From NCBI GenBank assembly GCA_038202925.1, contig JBBREM010000006.1, forward strand, positions 1 through 43,839: a stretch of 43,839 nt of DNA, given 5' to 3'. The translations under genes were made by a program, and so were the position numbers. Under the pieces are notes generated by a model. That model saw nothing but the letters and a program-made list of their open reading frames with translations, made no database searches and had not been told where the DNA came from. The DNA is from JAEVZK01 sp038202925 (GTDB taxonomy: Bacteria > Armatimonadota > Fimbriimonadia > Fimbriimonadales > Fimbriimonadaceae). Within the stretch, counting starts at the first letter, position 1, and each line of letters begins with the position of its first letter. Shown in pieces: positions 24,113 to 31,046 of the stretch.

Positions 24113-27100
24113 TCAACCGACCAGAAAGTCTCCAGAAACTACCGGCAGACGTTCCTCGTTGCCTTGCCGCGCGATGACGGGCTCGTAGGCAAAGACGCGT
24201 TTCGCAAGGAACGCGGTGTGCCCGTCTCGATCCTGCGCCTCACCGATGATCGTCACGTATGCCGAGCAAACGATCGCGTGCCCATCCTTCTGATAAACGT
24301 CGTCGAAGCAGGTCACATTGAGCAGCCCCGTCTCATCTTCGAGATCGAAGAAGACGACGCGTTTTCCGCTGGCCGTCGGCGGAAAGCGCAGCCGGATCGG
24401 GTTGCCGACGACGATTGCCTTCCTGCCTGCGGGAAGCGATTTTGCTTCTTCGCTGGTAATGACTCCCCGGCTTTTTACTCGTTCACGCTCGAACGCCATG
24501 AGGTGCATGGCTACATCGAGGCCGAGCACGCGCCGCTCGTGGATCGCCTTCTCGATCTCGGAGAAATCGTCGATCTCTTCAGGTATCTCCGGCTCGGGCA
24601 TTTGGATCGGGAGTGCGCCTGGATCGAGCTGCTTGGCATAGTCCAGCGCGGCGGGAATCGCCCAGAGCAGCGCCCTCCGTTTGGAATGCAGCGAATCGAA
24701 GGCGCCGCATAGAATGAGTTGCTCCAGTTCGTCACGCTCCGGTTTCACCTTGGCGGCGAAATCGAAAATGCTGGTGAAGCGGATTGTGGATTGATTGCAG
24801 ATTTTGGATTGTGGATTGTGGATTGGCGATTGCCCTTCATCCTGAGCGACTGCATAACCATGAGGTGCGGAGTCGAGGCGGATATTAGATTGTGGATTGT
24901 GGATTGCGGAATGCCGAGTTACCTCTCGCTCAGGATGACGCTCGACTGCAATACGGGGATGCGCAATCAGCCGCTTCCGAGTCGAATCAGAAAGCAGGGC
25001 AACCTGCTTCAACGCGACGCGGATCGCGCCATTCGGTATGGCCAGATTGCCCGAGACGATGTCCTGGGCGGCGAATTCCTCTTCGCTTGAGTTCACATCG
25101 GGTGGCAGGATGTCGACGCCTCGTCCGCGGGCTTCGTTGACGATCGTGCAGGGTCCGTAGTAGCCGGCCGGTTGCGCGGATAACAGCGCCGCGAAATACT
25201 CGGAGGGATGGTTTTGCTGGCAGTAGATCGACCGAATCGAGATCTCGGCGAACGCCAGCGCGTGCCCTTCCGCGAAGCCGTATCCCTTGAATCCGACGAT
25301 GTATTCGACGACCTGCTTAGCTACCGGACGTGTGTAGCCGCGGCCGACGATCGTTTCCTCCAGCTCAATCTGAATCTGCTGAGTGAAATCCTCGCGGCGG
25401 CGCTTGTAGATCGAATCGCGCAGGTCCTCGGCTTGGCCGCTGCTGAACCCGCAGAAGGTCTGCAAGAGCTGATCGACCTGCTCTTGGAAAACGATGATGC
25501 CGTAGGTATGCCCGAGAATCTCCTCGAGCTGAGGGTGCTCGAAGGAATACTGCTTCTTGCCGAGTCGCCGTGCGATCAACTCGTTCAGCTTTACCGCCCC
25601 ACCGACTCCGGGTCGGATGCCGGCTTGAACCAGACTTGCATCGTGCAGGTTCTTCGTTTTCAGCCGGATATGCGCCTGACGCATCGCCGGCGAAGCGGAT
25701 TGGGGTATGCCGATCAGCTCCCCCGAGCGCATCGCGCGGTACGTTTCCGGGTCGTCGATTGGAAGCCTCGTCGAGCTGAAGTCTTTCGTGTTGACCCGGA
25801 TGCGCTCCTCAGTTCCCGCAAGCACGTCCTGCCCGCGCAGGCACAACACGTCGAACTTGTCGAAAAAGTGCTTGCAGCTTCGTTTATCCCACTGGACGAT
25901 GCGAATCTGGGGGGGAGGGGTGTTGGAGTGTTGAGGTGTCGAGGTATCGGTTGCTTCTTCAATACCCGAATACCCTAATACCCCACTACCTTCCGTCAAC
26001 CTGGCGCTCGCTCCCGACCACATCATCGGCACCGTCTCGCTGAGCGGTTGGGAGGAGATAACGATGCCCGAGGAGTGCGAGCGGATATTTCGCGGAATGT
26101 CCATCAGCTTCTCGGCAAGCTGAAAAACCCACTTGAAGCGCTCGCGCGGAATGCCGCTGCCACGCAGCTCGGGGCGGTTTTCTAGCGCGGATTCAAGCTG
26201 ATGCGCAGGCACACCGCCGTGGATGCGCTTGGCGAGGAAGCCGATCGTTTCGGGTGGCAACCCGAGCGCCTTTCCGACCTCGCGCACGATTCCGCGCGTG
26301 CAGTAAGCACCGATCGCGCTAACCGTCGCGACGTTGTCCCGTCCGTACTTGCGCGTGAGATATTCCCGTACATCGTCGCGGCGGCGCGATTCAAAATCGA
26401 CGTCGATATCCGGCCGCTTGCTTCCATCGACCGGCATAAAGCGGTCGAAATGCAGATTGTGTTTGTACGCATCGATGCGCGAAAGCCCGAGGCAGTACGC
26501 AACCGCCGAGTCGACGACCGATCCCCTTCCGCTGTAATGAATCTGATGCTCGTCAGCCCATCGCACCATATCGTTGGCGGCAAGAAAATGTCGGGCAAAG
26601 CCAAGTTCGATAATGCGGTTCAGTTCCATCTCGATTCGGCTCTTCAGCTTGGACGGGGTCTTCTCGTAGTGCTGATACATGCCGATCTGAGTCAGTTCGC
26701 GCAGCGCCTGATTGTCATCGGGAAAGATTTCCGGGAGCTGTGTACGGTCGGGAAGCACCTCGTCGTCCACGCGCTCGGCGATGACCCTCGTGCTTGCCAG
26801 CAAATCGGGGCGATCGGCGAAGAGCGCGCGCATCTCATCGGGCGTGTGCATATATCGTTCGGCGTTAATTGCACGCTCGGGGAGGCGCGCGATCTGAGGC
26901 TGATCCTCGTGCCGCGCCGGCTTGCGGCCGACGATCTCTTCGACGGTGCACAGCGTTTCCACGCATGTAAGCAGGTCTTGAACGGCGAAGTCCTCCGGCC
27001 TGGCATGGGTGATGAGCCCGCCTGCGAAAGGGGTTAGCGACTCGCGTTCAGTAAGCTCGAGAAGCTGTCGATTGACGGTGATCTCCCAGGGAAGGTAGCT

Positions 27101-28015
27101 CCGCTCGATCTCGATGCAAACGTTCTCGCGCCCATAGACTGCAATCAGCCGCTTAAGCAGTGTCTCTGCCGCCTTCGTGTCCCTTCGGATCAGCACACGA
27201 TTGATCGGTCCAACGTCACCTCCGGTAAGGCAGATCAAGTCGCGCGAATGCCGAGCGAGGCGCTCCCAATTGCATAGCGGAAAGCATCGCGGCTCGCCCA
27301 GGTGGCATTCAGTGATGAGCTGCGACAGGCTGACGTAGCCGCGCTTGCTGCGCGCGATCAGGACGATCTCGCCGCCTTCGGGAAGTTCGAAACTCGCTCC
27401 GATCAGCGGCTTGAGCCCGTACTTCTTGCACGCCTTCGAGAACTCTACGCAGCCAACAAGCGACATGGGGTCGGCGATCGCGCACGCGCCGATCCCGAAG
27501 CTTGCGGCAACGAGCGGAAGCTCCTCGGCGAGCATCGTGCCGCGGCCAAACGCGTAACCGCTGCAGACGTGGAGTGGGACGTACGTGTCGTGCTTCTTCT
27601 GCGTTCGAACCGCCTGGATGCCGCTGTAACCCGTCGGCATACCCCAGTCGTCGCGACGCGCCTCTCGCGCGGGCATTTTGACCTTCATGCCCAGCGCATA
27701 TCGATCGCCTCCTTCGCGGAAGTCGCGCTCCTTCGCGCGGTCGGCGTAGTAGGCAGCCGGGAGAACGCCGCATGCCGCCGAGACCTTCTCGTCACGGATT
27801 TTCCTGGCTCGCTCGGTTACCTCGATCGTGTTGTCTTCGATGTACGGCTTCTGAGTCGAGCCGCCAAGCGTTCCGATGCTCGGAAGAAGGGTTTCTTCCG
27901 CCCGACGAACCCCCTTATCGTCCACGAAGCGATGTATCTCGCGATAAGGCTCATTTGCCCACCACTCGCCGGCCTCGCGCCAGAGGGCGAGGGTGTCACG
28001 CCCAGCCGGTCGCAT
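24113..28015 (-). CDS. dnaE2: Error-prone DNA polymerase III alpha subunit (DnaE2/ImuC type)
   Basis: The 1300-residue C-family polymerase holds an N-terminal extension (1-144), a PHP domain starting YVPLHVCSGYAF (145-156), and the palm with PDIDVDFE (catalytic D536 and D538) and FDVLCL (D722). The fingers follow (SLVQAGIRPG, FQEQVDQLLQTFCGFSSGQA, GYGFAEGHALAFA) and then a C-terminal OB fold (RKAIVVGNPIRLRFPPTASG). The PHP HxH is changed to H149-V-C151, so proofreading or phosphoesterase activity is probably lost. It overlaps imuB by 20 nt, the classical mutasome pairing for translesion synthesis. Two low-complexity insertions (about residues 671-703 and 1019-1080) come from dispersed repeats yet keep the frame. 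Residues 11-40 (WREAGEWW...) recall the C-terminal tail of ImuB proteins. Confidence 0.92.
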   Translation of the reverse strand: MRPAGRDTLALWREAGEWWANEPYREIHRFVDDKGVRRAEETLLPSIGTLGGSTQKPYIEDNTIEVTERARKIRDEKVSAACGVLPAAYYADRAKERDFREGGDRYALGMKVKMPAREARRDDWGMPTGYSGIQAVRTQKKHDTYVPLHVCSGYAFGRGTMLAEELPLVAASFGIGACAIADPMSLVGCVEFSKACKKYGLKPLIGASFELPEGGEIVLIARSKRGYVSLSQLITECHLGEPRCFPLCNWERLARHSRDLICLTGGDVGPINRVLIRRDTKAAETLLKRLIAVYGRENVCIEIERSYLPWEITVNRQLLELTERESLTPFAGGLITHARPEDFAVQDLLTCVETLCTVEEIVGRKPARHEDQPQIARLPERAINAERYMHTPDEMRALFADRPDLLASTRVIAERVDDEVLPDRTQLPEIFPDDNQALRELTQIGMYQHYEKTPSKLKSRIEMELNRIIELGFARHFLAANDMVRWADEHQIHYSGRGSVVDSAVAYCLGLSRIDAYKHNLHFDRFMPVDGSKRPDIDVDFESRRRDDVREYLTRKYGRDNVATVSAIGAYCTRGIVREVGKALGLPPETIGFLAKRIHGGVPAHQLESALENRPELRGSGIPRERFKWVFQLAEKLMDIPRNIRSHSSGIVISSQPLSETVPMMWSGASARLTEGSGVLGYSGIEEATDTSTPQHSNTPPPQIRIVQWDKRSCKHFFDKFDVLCLRGQDVLAGTEERIRVNTKDFSSTRLPIDDPETYRAMRSGELIGIPQSASPAMRQAHIRLKTKNLHDASLVQAGIRPGVGGAVKLNELIARRLGKKQYSFEHPQLEEILGHTYGIIVFQEQVDQLLQTFCGFSSGQAEDLRDSIYKRRREDFTQQIQIELEETIVGRGYTRPVAKQVVEYIVGFKGYGFAEGHALAFAEISIRSIYCQQNHPSEYFAALLSAQPAGYYGPCTIVNEARGRGVDILPPDVNSSEEEFAAQDIVSGNLAIPNGAIRVALKQVALLSDSTRKRLIAHPRIAVERHPEREVTRHSAIHNPQSNIRLDSAPHGYAVAQDEGQSPIHNPQSKICNQSTIRFTSIFDFAAKVKPERDELEQLILCGAFDSLHSKRRALLWAIPAALDYAKQLDPGALPIQMPEPEIPEEIDDFSEIEKAIHERRVLGLDVAMHLMAFERERVKSRGVITSEEAKSLPAGRKAIVVGNPIRLRFPPTASGKRVVFFDLEDETGLLNVTCFDDVYQKDGHAIVCSAYVTIIGEAQDRDGHTAFLAKRVFAYEPVIARQGNEERLPVVSGDFLVG
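24776..24961. repeat. Repeat-derived in-frame insertion in dnaE2 (second insertion)
   Basis: CATCCTGAGCGA (24838-24849) and its exact reverse complement TCGCTCAGGATG (24926-24937) enclose 100 bp, the same termini as the intergenic repeat family. Inside and on the left are many units of GATTGTG/ATTGTGG (24781-24826 and 24883-24910). On the coding strand these yield IHNPQS twice. The segment lies between the fingers/HhH region and the FTSIFDFAAK segment of DnaE2, where relatives are normally contiguous. Confidence 0.75.
25907..26005. repeat. Low-complexity in-frame insertion in dnaE2 (first insertion)
   Basis: The DNA consists of short near-repeats of GTGTTGGAGTGTTGAGG and AATACCCGAATACCCTAATA type. 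It encodes GSGVLGYSGIEEATD then TSTPQHSNTPPPQ between the conserved SETVPMMWSGAS and IRIVQWDKR motifs. Base composition and reading are unlike the rest of the gene. It sits near the polymerase active-site segment (D722 follows by about 20 residues). Confidence 0.65.
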
Positions 28016-29183
28016 CTCGCCAGGCCCTCAGCACCTGCTTGCGTCGCGGTTCGATAAGCTCGTTGCCCGCAGCAATCGCGGCATCCCCGAACACGGTCTT
28101 GATGTGGTTGAAGGCGGCCGCCGCCCCGCGCTCGCGGTCGCTTCTGGTCGTGCAGCCGGACAGTTCTTGCTGAACTCGCTTTGCGCAAGTGACGTTTTCC
28201 AGTCTGGCTCGCAGACCTAAAAGTGGCTGCTTAGGTATTTCCGCCAGCATCAGCCGCAGGCTTGAGAGCGCCGATGCGTAGTTCTGAATCGGCTTCGTAA
28301 ACTTGCGCCGCCTCGTCTCGTTGGAGTTCTCGAACTCCAACGTTAGCGTGAGAGCCTTTGCCTGCTTATCGTCAGCATTGAGCCGCTCGCCGATTGTGCG
28401 GGCCAACTCCTGCAAACTCTGATCAAGAACCTGCATGTCCTCCACATAGCCTTCAAAGGCGATGCGTGCGCTAAACGAATTAGGCGGGTACATCGCCTGC
28501 ACCGGCTGAACGTGCCCGCCACGAGCGCAGCGGCGGATGTGTGTCGCCGCATCACCAAACTGCCCACGCAACGCGTACAGAGGCACACTCGCGATGTCGC
28601 CAATAGTTCTGTAGCCGAGAAACTCCAGCCGCTTCAAATGCTCCGGCTCAACAGGAGTGAGCATGGATGCCTTGAGAGTAGCCAGAAAGAACAATGGATC
28701 CTTAACCGTCGAGTGCATCGCGAGCGAAGACTCTAAGGGCGTCGGCCCGGCTTGCGCATAAAGATCAGACGCGAGCTTTGCGATCCATTTCGAGCCCGCC
28801 ATGCCCGGTATAGCAGTCAATCCAAACTTCTCGGTTATGGCCCTGACCAGGTTCAAGGCAAGCAATTCGGGGTCAGGCTGAGCGGAGAGGTCGATCCATG
28901 CCGAATGCTGCTCGCACGGCTCGATGACGTCGGCGAACTCCGTGCAGAGATCGAGCCACTGCGCTTGCAAGGCGCGATATGGCTCTTCCTCCCAAGCCAC
29001 AAACCCTCCGCCTTGCAGGATCGCCTTCGCCTCCGAGAGCGGCATCCCTGAATAGATGTTTCGCTCCCGCGCCAACGCATTGGCATCGAGCACCCGTTTG
29101 TCGCGGTGAACGACGAGTGGCTGTTCGGAATTGTGAGCCTTTGCGTAGAATCCTTCGAGGCGCAGGAAGAGAATACAGTGCAT
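27996..29183 (-). CDS. imuB: ImuB-type catalytically inactive Y-family polymerase homologue
   Basis: The 395-residue protein has the Y-family fold (LDANALARERNIYSGMPLSE fingers; LEFLGYRTIGDIASVPLYAL HhH; little-finger region to about 340). The catalytic acidic residues are gone. The first motif is FLRLEGFYA instead of DxDxFFA, and the SIDEAWLD position reads QHSAWIDLS. This is how ImuB differs from active DinB. In other bacteria ImuB is the adaptor that links the beta clamp, ImuA/RecA-like protein and DnaE2 in a mutagenic translesion complex. No imuA or lexA is seen here. The gene overlaps dnaE2 by 20 nt. A TATAAT promoter box flanked by TGTCTAC/GTAGACA arms lies upstream. Confidence 0.88.
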   Translation of the reverse strand: MHCILFLRLEGFYAKAHNSEQPLVVHRDKRVLDANALARERNIYSGMPLSEAKAILQGGGFVAWEEEPYRALQAQWLDLCTEFADVIEPCEQHSAWIDLSAQPDPELLALNLVRAITEKFGLTAIPGMAGSKWIAKLASDLYAQAGPTPLESSLAMHSTVKDPLFFLATLKASMLTPVEPEHLKRLEFLGYRTIGDIASVPLYALRGQFGDAATHIRRCARGGHVQPVQAMYPPNSFSARIAFEGYVEDMQVLDQSLQELARTIGERLNADDKQAKALTLTLEFENSNETRRRKFTKPIQNYASALSSLRLMLAEIPKQPLLGLRARLENVTCAKRVQQELSGCTTRSDRERGAAAAFNHIKTVFGDAAIAAGNELIEPRRKQVLRAWRDATGWA

Positions 29184-29186
29184 GTT

Positions 29187-29219
29187 TGTCTACTGTTTTG
29201 ATTATAGGATAAGTAGACA
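29187..29219 (-). promoter_or_regulatory. imuB-dnaE2 promoter with inverted TGTCTAC...GTAGACA operator candidate
   Basis: TGTCTAC (29187-29193) and GTAGACA (29213-29219) form perfect 7-bp arms around 19 nt that contain a perfect minus-strand TATAAT (29206-29201). The ATG at 29183 is 17 nt downstream of TATAAT. An operator overlapping the -10 of a mutasome operon is the expected layout for damage-inducible repression. The repressor identity is inference. Confidence 0.6.
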
Positions 29220-29411
29220 GGTTCCACTCGATCAATTTGGATTTTCTGCGAAACTTTTTTCCGTGGGCCAGTTCCTGCCTTGTTAGCTGGTGCCTGCGGA
29301 TACCCACAGATGCTCCACATCGGCACCACTTTGGACGAGGATTTTCGCCAGACTTAGTGGCGTTGGGCGTTGGGGCATCGGCCCGTGGGCGGTGGGTCGC
29401 TAGTTTGGGTT

Positions 29412-29470
29412 CCCCCATTCACCCATTCACCCATCTCCCATTCACCCCAACGACCCAACGACCCATTCAC
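29412..29470 (+). repeat. Imperfect tandem repeat of CCCATTCA-type 8-mers
   Basis: About five CCCATTCA units, some degenerate (CCCATCTC, CCCAACGA), run into the 3' end of the TfoX-N gene, supplying its stop codon. The rest of the gap upstream to 29220 contains only the imuB promoter and no gene. Confidence 0.75.
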
Positions 29471-29793
29471 TTCCCTTTCTTCCGCCTCGCCACCTCGGCG
29501 GCGGCGTCGATCCATTCTCCCAGTTCGCCAGGTTCGTCCATGACGGCTTCCGGCACCTGGCGATACTTGTCGTTGAGCACCCCGCCCATCATCCACGGTC
29601 CCATCCCCGCCTCCTCGTACCGCTTCAAATTGCTCTCGTCGACCTTGAAGAACGTGCCGTCATCATCGCAGACGCCAAAGAACGCCTCGTCCAGATAAAT
29701 GCCGAGCCCCCCAAACATCTTCTTGATGCGGATCGGCCTCGCTTCCGAAAGCTGGCGCGAGACGCGGGTGACGAAATCCGGCGAGACGGGCAT
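29467..29793 (-). CDS. TfoX N-terminal-domain protein
   Basis: The 108-residue protein matches the TfoX_N fold: FVTRVSRQLSEARPIRIKKMFGGLGIYLDE, with KKMFGG as signature, then FFGVCDDDGTFFKV and YEEAGMGPW. Only the N-terminal half of the competence regulator TfoX/Sxy is present. Stand-alone TfoX_N proteins are widespread and of uncertain role. The ATG at 29793 lies exactly 6 nt after TATCCT on the minus strand, suggesting a leaderless mRNA. The C-terminal KKGK and stop lie in the tandem repeat. It is divergent from purN with only 31 nt between starts. Confidence 0.85.
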   Translation of the reverse strand: MPVSPDFVTRVSRQLSEARPIRIKKMFGGLGIYLDEAFFGVCDDDGTFFKVDESNLKRYEEAGMGPWMMGGVLNDKYRQVPEAVMDEPGELGEWIDAAAEVARRKKGK

Positions 29794-29799
29794 TTTCTT

Positions 29800-29818
29800 A
29801 GGATAACCGAGCTATAAC
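29800..29818. promoter_or_regulatory. Divergent -10 boxes for tfoX-like (minus) and purN (plus), both 6 nt from the start codon
   Basis: Minus-strand TATCCT (29805-29800) is 6 nt before the ATG at 29793. Plus-strand TATAAC (29813-29818) is 6 nt before the GTG at 29825. Only 31 nt separate the two start codons, with no Shine-Dalgarno on either side, so both mRNAs are predicted to start at or beside their initiation codon. Confidence 0.55.
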
Positions 29819-29824
29819 GAAATC

Positions 29825-30403
29825 GTGCATCGGCTCGCGATTCTGGTTGGCCCGAAAGGGCGTGGGTCGAATATGCTCGCGATCGCACGCGCTTGCGCCT
29901 CAGGCGAGCTGAACGCGAAGGTTGCCGTCGTAATTGCCTCGAGGCTTGCTGCTCCCGCGCTCGCCTCCGCCCTGGAATTCAGCTTGCCGATCGAGGTCAT
30001 TCAGCTTGAGACGACCGACGATTACGCAGCCAGGCTCCTGGAGTCGCTCAAGAGGCATCGAGTCGATCTCCTCTGCCTCGCCGGCTATCTTCGACTGGTA
30101 CCCAGCGAAGTCCTCGCCGCGTACCCAAAGCGAGTGCTTAACATTCACCCCGCGCTGCTCCCCAAACACGGAGGCAAGGGCATGTACGGAACGCGCGTCC
30201 ATGAGGCGGTGCTGGCGGCGGGAGACCTCGAATCGGGCTGCACCGTCCACTACGTTACAGATGCGTATGACGAAGGGGAATCAATCGTGCAGCGGAGGGT
30301 GCCTTTGAATCCAGGGGACGATCCCGCCACCCTCGCCGCGCGGGTCCTCGATCAGGAGCACGTCGCATACATCGAGGCGATTCAGAAGGTGATCGGTGGC
30401 TGA
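29825..30403 (+). CDS. purN: Phosphoribosylglycinamide formyltransferase
   Basis: The 192-residue protein transfers a formyl group from 10-formyltetrahydrofolate to GAR in purine synthesis. Conserved motifs are GRGSNMLAI near the N-terminus, LAGYLRLVP, the catalytic segment VLNIHPALLPKHGGKGMYG (N and H of NIHP), and GCTVHYVTDAYDEG with the catalytic Asp. The start is GTG at 29825, since no upstream alternative is possible after TATAAC. It overlaps plsC by 8 nt, so the two are probably co-translated. Confidence 0.96.
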   Translation: MHRLAILVGPKGRGSNMLAIARACASGELNAKVAVVIASRLAAPALASALEFSLPIEVIQLETTDDYAARLLESLKRHRVDLLCLAGYLRLVPSEVLAAYPKRVLNIHPALLPKHGGKGMYGTRVHEAVLAAGDLESGCTVHYVTDAYDEGESIVQRRVPLNPGDDPATLAARVLDQEHVAYIEAIQKVIGG

Positions 30404-31046
30404 GCACGAGTTGCCGCCGCCCGGCCACTACTCGTGGTGGCAGGTCTATCTCGTATATCCGGTCGGACGCTTGATCGTCTGGTGCCTTTTTGGCTTGTTG
30501 GGGCCTGTCAAGGTGCGAGGCCGATATCGCGTGCCGGCGGAAGGCGGCGTGCTCATTCTCTCGAACCATCGTTCAGATGTGGACCCGCCGGTGGTGCAGC
30601 TCGGCTGCAAGCGCATGGTGCAGTTCATGGCCAAGAGCGAACTCTTCGAAATGCCGGTGATCGGGCGGCTGCTCTGGTGGTTCCGCGCCTTTCCGGTAAA
30701 GCGGGGGGAGCCCGACCGGGGTTCGATGAGGCATGCCATCGCGACGTTGCGTCTCGGCGAGGCGGTTTGCGTGTTTCCAGAAGGCCAGCTCACCGAGACC
30801 GGCGAGCTGCAGGAGCTTAAGCCCGGCATCGCGCTCATCGTGCGCCAGGCTGGCGTGCCGGTCATTTGCTGCGGGCTCATGAATACCGACAAAGTCATGC
30901 CGTACGGCCGCCTCAAGCCGCGCTTCTCATGGTCCCGCGTTTATGTCAATTGGGGCGAGGTGCATGAGTTCGGCAAGGAAGCCACGACGGAGGAGATCCT
31001 CGAATGGGCGACGTGGCAGCTTCGCGAGCTGACGAGCATGGACTAG
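30396..31046 (+). CDS. plsC: 1-acyl-sn-glycerol-3-phosphate acyltransferase (PlsC family)
   Basis: The 216-residue protein has a hydrophobic N-terminal segment at about 20-40, the HX4D catalytic motif in LSNHRSDVDPP, the substrate-binding PVKRGEPDRGSMRHAI and the FPEGQLTETGE block corresponding to EGTR. It acylates lysophosphatidic acid at the inner membrane during phospholipid synthesis. Other lysophospholipid acyltransferases of the family are possible. The GTG at 30396 overlaps purN. Its TAG stop overlaps the dxs TAG on the other strand in a shared CTAG (31043-31046). Confidence 0.9.
   Translation: MAEHELPPPGHYSWWQVYLVYPVGRLIVWCLFGLLGPVKVRGRYRVPAEGGVLILSNHRSDVDPPVVQLGCKRMVQFMAKSELFEMPVIGRLLWWFRAFPVKRGEPDRGSMRHAIATLRLGEAVCVFPEGQLTETGELQELKPGIALIVRQAGVPVICCGLMNTDKVMPYGRLKPRFSWSRVYVNWGEVHEFGKEATTEEILEWATWQLRELTSMD

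Noticed and set aside
24781..24961. Possible CRISPR-like array of GATTGTG/ATTGTGG units
   Set aside because: Units are 7-9 bp, irregular and without spacers. They form low-complexity DNA inside dnaE2, not a CRISPR array.
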